The position numbers and the translations under genes are program-made. The notes under the pieces are model-generated. The model was given only the letters and a program-made list of their open reading frames with translations. It was not told where the DNA came from and did no database searches. Shown here in pieces: positions 1 to 6,423 of a stretch of 19,631 nucleotides of DNA. Positions within the stretch are counted from its first letter, which is position 1. Each line of letters begins with the position of its first letter. The DNA lies in contig MGRI01000083.1 in assembly GCA_001798105.1 (NCBI GenBank), positions 1-19,631 of the forward strand, written 5' to 3'. This stretch comes from Deltaproteobacteria bacterium RIFCSPHIGHO2_02_FULL_40_11. Its GTDB lineage: Bacteria; Bdellovibrionota; JACOXK01; 2-02-FULL-40-11.

Positions 1-79
1 ATTCGGAATTTGCGTAGAGAACGGATACCCCGATTAAACTGAATAAAGAAAATTTAAGGTATTTATGAATAAGTCCCAT
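1..79 (-). CDS. Exported protein, N-terminal fragment (runs off the left edge)
   Basis: Only the first 26 codons are inside the window. The frame opens with ATG at 79-77, three bases after the TGA of the PrkA-like gene, and stays open to the edge. The product begins MGLIHKYLKFSLFSLIGVSV and continues LYANSE. This is a typical Sec signal peptide: basic n-region with Lys and His, a hydrophobic core of about 13 residues, and a small-residue cleavage region around YANS. No clear Shine-Dalgarno sequence precedes the ATG, so translation would depend on coupling to the preceding gene. The function cannot be told from this fragment. The call rests on the signal-peptide pattern and the near-abutting position; a chance open frame of this length is possible. 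Confidence 0.5.
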   Translation of the reverse strand, partial: MGLIHKYLKFSLFSLIGVSVLYANSE

Positions 80-82
80 GCA

Positions 83-2698
83 TCAGTGTTTGTGTGGGGG
101 GGCAGCCTGTCCTTGTTTGCTCGCTGCTTCCATTGCAAAATCCATGGCATGCTTCAAACAGGTTGGACAATATCCCAACTGATCGATCATCACTTTTTGG
201 AAGCTTGTCCATGCCTGACGTGTTTGATCGGTTCCTTCTTGTGTATCTGAAAACTGAACCAAGTCTGGCAAAGAAACAACTTCCATGGTTTTATCAGATA
301 AATATTTAACAATGGATTCTTTTAAACCAGGATCCTGAACAATTTCCTCAGGCTTTGTGGTTACATCCCAAGATCTTAAATGTTGAAGTGCAATTTGTTG
401 AATCGCGAGTGGACGCCCCTTCAGGGATAGATAAATATTTCGAATAACGTCTAAACGCTTTGCATTAATCGCACGTTTTTGATTTGTTCTTCTGTTGGTA
501 TAACGTGTTGCACTGGGATCATCATTCAAGGCCATCATTTCATATAAAATTTCTTCATAAGTTGCATCTACAAGCCCCGTATCCCTGGAAAGCGCCACAT
601 TAATATCTGTTTGAATATCGGGAACCAAAAATGAACGCCCTACGACCTGCATATATTTTTCCCATTGAAGTCGCGTTTTTAAATTAGGAGCTTTAATCGT
701 TCCACGATTCAAAAGATCACGAAAGACACGAATCGCAATTTGAGGCGTTAAGCAAAAATGGTTTTCACTTCTTGTCGCTTGTGACAATGCCAAATCTAAC
801 CACTTTTCAACGTCCCTGGAAGAAATACCCTGATCCCCTTCCTTCAATTTAATTCGGAGTTCTTTGAGTTCTTCCAATTCCGAATCCAATGGCCGATCCA
901 ATCCTTGATATACCTTTAAACGCGTAACCAAATCTCGGAAGAGCATGGATCGTAAAATCGCATGGGGTTGGGTATCGCTCAGTTGGCGTTCTGCCGCTTT
1001 GACATCGGTAACAATTCGGCTGGCTGCAGCAACATCCGCCATAAAAAGAATGGTGTGCGGACTGACATGAATACGACGCCCTTCTTTTTCCGCCCAATAT
1101 TTATACCTTCCATCCGGCCCCTGGAGCGCTTTTCCAGGCTCAACCATTGGAAAAAGCTGCTCTAAATTGGCAAGTTCTACAGCGTGTTGTGCAACGCCTT
1201 CGGTCGGCACTTCAGAAACAGCTCCATCCGATGCTTCCTCTTTCGCCAAAGACCTGGAAAGTTTTTGCTGCCAAACAGTAACACCTTTTAATTTCACAAA
1301 ATGCACCATAAGTTTTGCAATTTCATGTGGAATGACACTGTAATTAAACATGATTTCCCACATACGATCGAGTTGTGGCACATTATTTGGATCTTGAACA
1401 ATCTTATCACGCGTTGCGGTATTGGAAGCTGCAATCATCACTGCATCAAAAGGAGTTTTAGGCATTCCTCCTTGATCTAATGTTCTTGCTTGAAGTGTAC
1501 GCAATAAAAACTTTCGAAAATCATCTGCGTTTTGTAAAACCTCATCTAAGAAAATGACGTTCCCATTTCCACCTAAAAATTTTCCATTAAAATGCCATGC
1601 CAAAGGATGACTCGGACCTAAAATATCACGCATCAGTCCATGGGGTGCCGCAATCAAGCCATTCCAATCCGTATCCTGAGGCTGAGCATCAACAATCGGA
1701 GCAGAGCCTCTTGAAGAATCAATGACCATTCTTCGAACAACAGTATGCCTATTCAAGGCCTCTAAAATTTCTTCACTGGAGAGTTCCCCTTTTTTCTGAA
1801 GTTTTGATAATAGGGTTTGATCTTCCGAAGATAATGTTTGAAATCGAGCTAACCCCTTTAAGCGTTTTAATATTTCACGGTCTTCTGGTTTTAATTTGCC
1901 CAATTTTTCCGTTGCGTAATGCTGTAAAACCTTTCCTCGAATATATTGACATTGCACACAAGGCTCCCGAACGGGTGCTGGACTTTGTCCTGAAAGTGCA
2001 AGAACGCGCTCTTGGGCTTGCGTTAACACACCCTCCTGAACATCTTTTGGAAGCAGCGTAAAAGGAGAATCGTGCATGGGACACATTCTTACATTTTCAT
2101 GGTCTCCAATTTTTAAAAGTTCTGCTTGAAGCGCTGGAATTGTACTTAAATTTTGCCATCCAAAATCATACATATAAAAATCCGGATGCAATGTTGTTAA
2201 ATTCTTTGCCAATAACGCTAAAATTTCTAAAATTTCTGATTTTCCAGTTCCATGCGGGCCTAAAAGAAGAGGTAACTTATAGCCATTTGTTTTAATCACT
2301 TCCATCAATTCATCAATTTCAGCAAGTTGCCCAATAATAAGTCTTCCATCGGTTAGGCGCGACCCTTGACTAAACACAGGATACATTCGAACTTTTCCAT
2401 CGGGACTTAAAGGATAGGCAACTTCTTTCATCCCCCCAAAGTAAATAAGAGATAAAATACGTTGTGCTGCATTCATGACCATCAACGGATGCGAAACCGC
2501 TAAGGAATGTTTAGGATCCAGCAATGCTTTTAAATCATAGGCTTCTTTTTCAATTTCTAATTGAAGATCAACCACATTATTTTTGGATGCATCAAAAATA
2601 TGTTCACAATCGTCTAAGCCTGCGTAACTAAAATTTTGAGAAATAAAAAAAATAATGGATAAGACACACAACACATTTAGGGTTTTAGATATTTTCAC
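83..2698 (-). CDS. Exported PrkA-like AAA+ ATPase
   Basis: The 871-residue protein resembles the PrkA family (AAA+ proteins described as serine protein kinases; an ATP-dependent protease role has also been proposed for the Bacillus protein). Visible landmarks in order: Walker A GPHGTGKS (147-154), the PrkA-like CPMHDSPFTLLP (206-217), CVQC (247-250), Walker B VIFLDE (381-386), a sensor-1-like AASNTAT (424-430), LDRMW (443-447), then segments matching the PrkA C-terminal half: SPHTILFMAD, LKVYQGLD and a final basic region. A second CxxC (CPTC, 844-847) lies near the C-terminus. It is longer than cytoplasmic PrkA (about 640 residues). The odd feature is the N-terminus: MKISK, a hydrophobic stretch, then FSYAG, a standard Sec signal peptide. 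The GTG start is fixed by a near-perfect ribosome binding site. No spoVR or yeaH-type partner is nearby. PrkA relationship is fairly sure; activity and export are inferred. Confidence 0.78.
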   Translation of the reverse strand: MKISKTLNVLCVLSIIFFISQNFSYAGLDDCEHIFDASKNNVVDLQLEIEKEAYDLKALLDPKHSLAVSHPLMVMNAAQRILSLIYFGGMKEVAYPLSPDGKVRMYPVFSQGSRLTDGRLIIGQLAEIDELMEVIKTNGYKLPLLLGPHGTGKSEILEILALLAKNLTTLHPDFYMYDFGWQNLSTIPALQAELLKIGDHENVRMCPMHDSPFTLLPKDVQEGVLTQAQERVLALSGQSPAPVREPCVQCQYIRGKVLQHYATEKLGKLKPEDREILKRLKGLARFQTLSSEDQTLLSKLQKKGELSSEEILEALNRHTVVRRMVIDSSRGSAPIVDAQPQDTDWNGLIAAPHGLMRDILGPSHPLAWHFNGKFLGGNGNVIFLDEVLQNADDFRKFLLRTLQARTLDQGGMPKTPFDAVMIAASNTATRDKIVQDPNNVPQLDRMWEIMFNYSVIPHEIAKLMVHFVKLKGVTVWQQKLSRSLAKEEASDGAVSEVPTEGVAQHAVELANLEQLFPMVEPGKALQGPDGRYKYWAEKEGRRIHVSPHTILFMADVAAASRIVTDVKAAERQLSDTQPHAILRSMLFRDLVTRLKVYQGLDRPLDSELEELKELRIKLKEGDQGISSRDVEKWLDLALSQATRSENHFCLTPQIAIRVFRDLLNRGTIKAPNLKTRLQWEKYMQVVGRSFLVPDIQTDINVALSRDTGLVDATYEEILYEMMALNDDPSATRYTNRRTNQKRAINAKRLDVIRNIYLSLKGRPLAIQQIALQHLRSWDVTTKPEEIVQDPGLKESIVKYLSDKTMEVVSLPDLVQFSDTQEGTDQTRQAWTSFQKVMIDQLGYCPTCLKHAMDFAMEAASKQGQAAPPHKH

Positions 2699-2700
2699 AA

Positions 2701-2710
2701 TTTCCTCCTC
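2701..2710 (-). promoter_or_regulatory. Strong ribosome binding site of the PrkA-like gene
   Basis: On the minus strand this reads GAGGAGGAAA, followed by TT and the GTG start at 2698. It is close to a perfect anti-16S match at normal spacing. It decides the start codon and therefore supports translation of the signal peptide rather than an internal, cytoplasmic start (the next in-frame Met is residue 73). Confidence 0.8.
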
Positions 2711-2736
2711 GTCATTCCCGCGAAAGCGGGAATCTT
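2711..2736 (+). repeat. Palindromic repeat, left copy of an inverted pair
   Basis: This 26-base unit contains ATTCCCGC-GAAA-GCGGGAAT, a perfect 8-bp hairpin with a GAAA loop. The reverse complement of 2845-2870 matches all 26 positions but one. The hairpin is followed on the plus strand by a T-run, so it looks like a terminator in that direction, but both neighbouring genes are on the minus strand. Read on the minus strand, it lies in the leader just before the ribosome binding site of the PrkA-like gene. Confidence 0.85.
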
Positions 2737-2844
2737 TTTTGCCTTACAAATAAGCATTTTAAAAAAATAAAAAATTTACTGCGGTGTTCCTCTGCAATTG
2801 TCTTGCCAAATTTTTTAGCGGAGTGATTTTAAGATTGTTTTTTT

Positions 2845-2870
2845 AAGATTCCCGCATTCGCGGGAATGAC
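2845..2870 (-). repeat. Palindromic repeat, right copy of an inverted pair
   Basis: On the minus strand this reads as the same 26-base unit as 2711-2736 with a single A-to-T change in the hairpin loop. The two copies face each other across about 108 AT-rich bases, giving a 160-base element bounded by inverted repeats. The arrangement is like a REP doublet (REPIN). I see no target-site duplication at the outer ends. Confidence 0.82.
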
Positions 2871-2909
2871 ACAGATAAAAATGCCTGTTCAACTTTTTTT
2901 CATCTTGTA

Positions 2910-2926
2910 TTGAGAATGATTTTCAA
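2910..2926. promoter_or_regulatory. Candidate Fur box
   Basis: TTGAGAATGATTTTCAA is an almost perfect palindrome. Its 15-base core agrees at 12 of 14 non-central positions with the 7-1-7 Fur consensus TGATAATNATTATCA. It lies about 210 bases upstream of the PrkA-like start and outside the REPIN-like element. The only gene it could plausibly control is the minus-strand PrkA-like gene and its downstream partner. No fur gene or other iron gene is in the window, so this rests on sequence match alone. Confidence 0.42.
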
Positions 2927-3042
2927 AAAGGTTTTACTCTATTATTTCAAGTACTTAAGCGTGAAAATATGCCTGTCAAATAGCTTTACGATATTTGGAT
3001 CATAACAGGGTAAGTGTTTGAATTTGCTTATGAATTGAGCAC

Positions 3043-4287
3043 TTAGTTGATTAAATTTTTGGCAAACTTAATATCTTTTTCGGATTTGAATTTCTCGAAG
3101 GCAAATGTGAAGTACTGGTCTTCCGAATTTCTGCGGTCGCGTACCGTGGTTAAATACCGAAGCGTAAGTTCAATCCCAGAGGGCATTATTTTTGTATACA
3201 CCGTGGGCGTCATAATCCCTTTAATAAACATAAATCGATTCGTAAGTTTGTCGACTGTCACATCTGCTCTTTTTAAAAGTTCCACAGAGTCTGCATTCAC
3301 ATACTCTAAAAGAAGTTTTCTCGCATTTTGCCAATTGCTTTCATGGGTAAGTAAAAAAGAAATTTCATTCCAAATATATTGACTCGCGGCCGAATAATTA
3401 AAAAATGGTTTTTTGAGCACATGACTATTTGGGATAAAAACAATTTTCCCGGTGGATTGTCCTTCTTTTTTGACTTCCAAAAGTGCCGTTCGAAGAATTC
3501 CAATATCAATCACATCTCCTAAAATATCATCCACTTCAATACGATCGCCCGGTTTATAGCCTCTGGGGCCAATAATCACAAACCATCCCACAAAACTTTG
3601 AAAAATATCGATAAAAATAAGAACGGTGGGTAATAAAACAGCAAATGTCCCTAAAAGAGACGTCATGTTGAGCATCACCAAATTAATCACTGCAATAAAT
3701 GCCGTCACAGCAACCGTGTAACTGATAATTTTCCGAGCATAATATTTTTTATACATGCTCTTAATACGCCGATTCACAAGCGATTTTCCCAATGCCGAAA
3801 GAATAATAAATAAAACAATGATGCCAAGCGTAATGACACCGTTTTTTAAAATCGTATTGATCTTCTTTCGAGTTTCTTTGGACTGCGGTGAGTTGAGCTG
3901 TGTCTTTTCAATTTGTGTTTCAACTTTTAACAGTGAAATCTTTTGGGCATTTAATTTTTCTTTTGCGTCTTGTAAATTGGAAAGTGCTTGCATCATGGAA
4001 GCTTCCGCGGCATTTCTTCTGTTCCAATCTCTGGAAACGACTTTTACTTTTTCGTATTCTTGTTGTTCGAACTCATACTTTTTTTGCGCTTCCTGAACTT
4101 CAGATTCCAGTTGAGAAAGAAGTTGAAGCTGCGTCTGTTTTTCGGTTTCTAATTTTTGAAGTTCTGGGGAGGGCCCTTTTTGCTGCACGGCAGGCGTTTC
4201 TGTTAAAGCCCCACCTGCGGGGATGGAAATCTGTGCCCACCCTTGGAGTGAAACACATAAAATAAGAATGACGAAAACCTGCTTCAT
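3043..4287 (-). CDS. MscS-family mechanosensitive channel protein
   Basis: The 414-residue protein starts with a signal peptide (MKQVFVILILCVSLQGWAQ), then a periplasmic coiled-coil segment rich in Lys, Glu and Gln (about 40-135). Three membrane segments follow at about 148-170, 186-208 and 211-240, the last being the pore-lining type. The MscS beta domain follows: GPRGYKPGDRIEVDDILGDV (240-259), DIGILRTALLEV and IPNSHVLKKPFFNYS (285-299). The C-terminal alpha/beta domain is present. The family opens under membrane tension to release solutes during hypo-osmotic shock. The extra N-terminal coiled coil is typical of larger, MscK/YnaI-like members, though smaller here. The ATG lies four bases after the nagZ-like stop with no clear ribosome binding site of its own, so it is probably translationally coupled. 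Confidence 0.88.
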   Translation of the reverse strand: MKQVFVILILCVSLQGWAQISIPAGGALTETPAVQQKGPSPELQKLETEKQTQLQLLSQLESEVQEAQKKYEFEQQEYEKVKVVSRDWNRRNAAEASMMQALSNLQDAKEKLNAQKISLLKVETQIEKTQLNSPQSKETRKKINTILKNGVITLGIIVLFIILSALGKSLVNRRIKSMYKKYYARKIISYTVAVTAFIAVINLVMLNMTSLLGTFAVLLPTVLIFIDIFQSFVGWFVIIGPRGYKPGDRIEVDDILGDVIDIGILRTALLEVKKEGQSTGKIVFIPNSHVLKKPFFNYSAASQYIWNEISFLLTHESNWQNARKLLLEYVNADSVELLKRADVTVDKLTNRFMFIKGIMTPTVYTKIMPSGIELTLRYLTTVRDRRNSEDQYFTFAFEKFKSEKDIKFAKNLIN

Positions 4288-4291
4288 GACT

Positions 4292-5980
4292 TTATTTATG
4301 GGCTACCGTTGTTTTCGGCTCTTTTTCTCTCGGCGTAAATGTAATGGGCAATTTTCCGCGGGGCCGAATAACCCCGGTAATCACTTGTGCCGTTGCATTT
4401 AAAAGCTCTGGCTTAAGATCATAGGCACAGACCCAAGTTCCAACATTTTGTAACGTTTTAAACACATACGGAGACTCAAAAGAAATCGCGACTGTTTTTT
4501 TCTGAACCTCTAAAGGAAGCCCTTTTAAAATAGAAACGTGTGAAGCATGCGTAATTCCAAAAAGAAGAAGATCCACGTGTTTTGATTTTTCGATTAACGC
4601 ATTTAAAATCGTTTCATTTTGTTTCAATGTGGTTTGATAGGGGATCTTAAACGATTTTATCTTGGGATTATAATATTTTATTTCTTTTGAAAATGTCCAA
4701 AGCGGACTTACCAGTAATACCCGTCTTGAATCTTGTTCGGAAACAGGTAAAAGATTGTTTTTATTTTGAATCACGGTCACTGCTTTTTTAGAAATGGTTT
4801 TCATGAGTTCGCTTTGTAAATCTTCATAACTTTCCAATGAAGCCGGGAGGCGATTTGTTTTTGATAAACCTCGTTTTTGCTTTAACGCTAAAATTCGCCC
4901 AACAGATTCATTCACACGTTCTTCCGATAATTTCCCCGTTTGAACAGCATGTAAAAGCGTTTGATAGACTTGGTATTTTTTCTCATGCGTCCAGCCCACC
5001 ATGACAATGTCACTTCCTGCATGAATGGCTTTGAGAGCAGCTTGTCCAACATCAAATTCATTTTGAATGGCTTTCATTTCGAGATCGTCTGTAATGATAA
5101 CCCCCTCAAAATGCATTTTTTCTCTCAAAACATTCGTTAAAAGATTATACGAAAACGTGGCAGGCAATCCCGATGGATCCAAAGCCGGCACAGAAATATG
5201 GGCAGTCATAATGGCATCTAAACCATTTGCAATGCTTTTTCGAAACGGAACCAAATGAAAATCTTCTAAATAAGTTAGATCTTTCTTCAGTGTTGGGATT
5301 GCAAAGTGAGAATCCAACGTCGTTTCCCCATGCCCTGGAAAATGTTTTGCAGTGGCAGCCACATTTTGCGATTGAAGACCTTCGATGTACCACATCCCCA
5401 ATTGGGCAACGAGATCTGGGTTATCGGAATAGGCGCGCACGCCAATCACAGAATTTTCATCGTTGGTATTCACATCTAAAACAGGGGCTAAATTCATATT
5501 AATCCCCATGGTCTTTAAATTTTGTGCTGTCAGCTTTCCCGCCAAAAAAGAAAGTTTGGGAGAACCTGTGGCCCCAATCGCCATGGCAGAAGGCAATACA
5601 AATGCATTTTTTCGAATGCGCGCAACAGATCCCCCTTCTTGATCCACCGCCACAAATAAAGGCGTTTGTGTGTTTTCTTTTGCAATACGCTGTGTTTCTA
5701 AAATAAAGCTTTGAAGCTGAGTGGGGCTTTGAACATTATGACTATATATAATGATACTTCCAAGCTTCAGGTCTTGAATCATTTTTTGAGTTTTTGGCGT
5801 AAGCGCCGTCCCCTCAATCCCAACCATCAGCATTTGTCCAATTTTTTCTTCAAGGGTGAGGTGCGAGATTTTCTGTGTAGGCTGATGCGGCGACAGATAA
5901 TTCCCTACCTTCGGCTGAAGTGTCTTGAGTGGATAAAGTAAAAAAACAGCAGTAAAAACAAGTATATAGAGCTTTTTCAT
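4292..5980 (-). CDS. nagZ: Beta-N-acetylhexosaminidase, GH3 family (NagZ-like)
   Basis: This 562-residue glycoside hydrolase family 3 protein should remove N-acetylglucosamine from muropeptides or peptidoglycan fragments. NagZ signatures are plain: VDQEGGSVARI (112-122), KHFPGHGETTLDSH (212-225, containing the Asp-His dyad used as general acid/base in this family) and IITDDLEMKA (295-304, with D298 as the expected nucleophile). After about residue 375 comes a GH3 C-terminal domain, as in the long NagZ of Bacillus rather than the short cytoplasmic enzyme of enterobacteria. The N-terminus is hydrophobic (MKKLYILVFTAVFLLYPLKT), so it is probably exported or membrane-anchored. The ATG at 5980 is preferred over an upstream TTG at 5998 because that TTG overlaps the GAGGAG ribosome binding site serving the ATG. 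It sits in the middle of the envelope operon. Confidence 0.9.
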   Translation of the reverse strand: MKKLYILVFTAVFLLYPLKTLQPKVGNYLSPHQPTQKISHLTLEEKIGQMLMVGIEGTALTPKTQKMIQDLKLGSIIIYSHNVQSPTQLQSFILETQRIAKENTQTPLFVAVDQEGGSVARIRKNAFVLPSAMAIGATGSPKLSFLAGKLTAQNLKTMGINMNLAPVLDVNTNDENSVIGVRAYSDNPDLVAQLGMWYIEGLQSQNVAATAKHFPGHGETTLDSHFAIPTLKKDLTYLEDFHLVPFRKSIANGLDAIMTAHISVPALDPSGLPATFSYNLLTNVLREKMHFEGVIITDDLEMKAIQNEFDVGQAALKAIHAGSDIVMVGWTHEKKYQVYQTLLHAVQTGKLSEERVNESVGRILALKQKRGLSKTNRLPASLESYEDLQSELMKTISKKAVTVIQNKNNLLPVSEQDSRRVLLVSPLWTFSKEIKYYNPKIKSFKIPYQTTLKQNETILNALIEKSKHVDLLLFGITHASHVSILKGLPLEVQKKTVAISFESPYVFKTLQNVGTWVCAYDLKPELLNATAQVITGVIRPRGKLPITFTPREKEPKTTVAHK

Positions 5981-6003
5981 TCGTGGGTTACTCCTCAAGA
6001 AGC

Positions 6004-6423
6004 TTATCGGAAAGGCTTAAAAGATTCTAAAGCAAATAAATACAGTTCCAAAAAGTTAACGTCTTTGTCCACGCACCCCTTTTTAGATTTAAGAACAGAA
6101 TTTTTAGAAGAAACAACTTCGTATTTTTCTCGACATTCCACCTGAGGCTTGATCGGCTGAGTGGTCTCTAAAAATCTATGAATTTTTTGCGCCATACTTA
6201 AAAATGCTGATTCTTTTATTTCATTGGAAGCAGTTTCTTTGCCGTTGATCATTCGAGATATTTTAAACGTTTTATCCCCTCTTATGAAAGTAATCTGATA
6301 ATTTTCTCCTGTGTGGGCATTATGAATTTTTAAAACATAATGTTCTGAATCTAACGCCCAACCCAGACCCGTTATGAAAAAATAGCTTAAAACGAATAAA
6401 AGAATATATTTTTTTATCTTCAT
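6004..6423 (-). CDS. Small exported protein of unknown function
   Basis: The product has 139 residues and a signal peptide (MKIKKYILLFVLSYFFITGL, then GWA), with likely cleavage before LDSEHYVLK. The mature part is small, polar and basic, with two cysteines that could form a disulfide (in VECREKY and KKGCVDK). I recognise no family. The ATG is chosen over an upstream TTG at 6441 because AGGAG stands seven bases before it. The ATG overlaps the stop of the preceding M13-like gene (ATGA), and the nagZ-like gene follows after 23 bases, so it belongs to the same transcript. A role close to the M13-like peptidase, such as a partner or inhibitor, is possible only from position. Confidence 0.75.
   Translation of the reverse strand: MKIKKYILLFVLSYFFITGLGWALDSEHYVLKIHNAHTGENYQITFIRGDKTFKISRMINGKETASNEIKESAFLSMAQKIHRFLETTQPIKPQVECREKYEVVSSKNSVLKSKKGCVDKDVNFLELYLFALESFKPFR

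Larger units (their letters stand above)
2699..3042. other. Gene-free stretch between mscS-like and PrkA-like genes
   Basis: This 344-base AT-rich interval holds the inverted repeat pair (2711-2870) and a Fur-box-like palindrome (2910-2926). It must also hold the promoter of the minus-strand PrkA-like gene unless that is read through from the upstream operon. A minus-strand TTGACA lies at 2979-2974 but no good -10 hexamer follows at normal spacing. No convincing terminator for the gene ending at 3043 is visible, and I see no credible small coding region. Confidence 0.6.

Noticed and set aside
1..42. Tail of a plus-strand gene at the left edge ending at the TGA of 40-42
   Set aside because: Only 13 codons are visible and the minus-strand frame in the same place looks like a signal peptide.
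65..309. Two plus-strand open frames at the left edge, one with AAGG before an ATG
   Set aside because: They lie antisense to the end of the PrkA-like gene, show no domain or signal peptide, and have composition typical of shadow frames.
2714..2740. Hairpin plus T-run as a rho-independent terminator
   Set aside because: The T-run follows on the plus strand, but both flanking genes are on the minus strand and nothing is transcribed into it from the left; the inverted partner copy favours a mobile repeat.
3011..3045. TAAGTG...CACTTA inverted repeat after the mscS-like gene as a terminator
   Set aside because: The six-base arms are AT-rich, the loop is long and there is no T-run on the minus strand.
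3900..4265. 121-codon plus-strand open frame
   Set aside because: It is antisense to the coiled-coil part of the MscS-like gene and has no plausible start signal; the minus-strand gene is secure.
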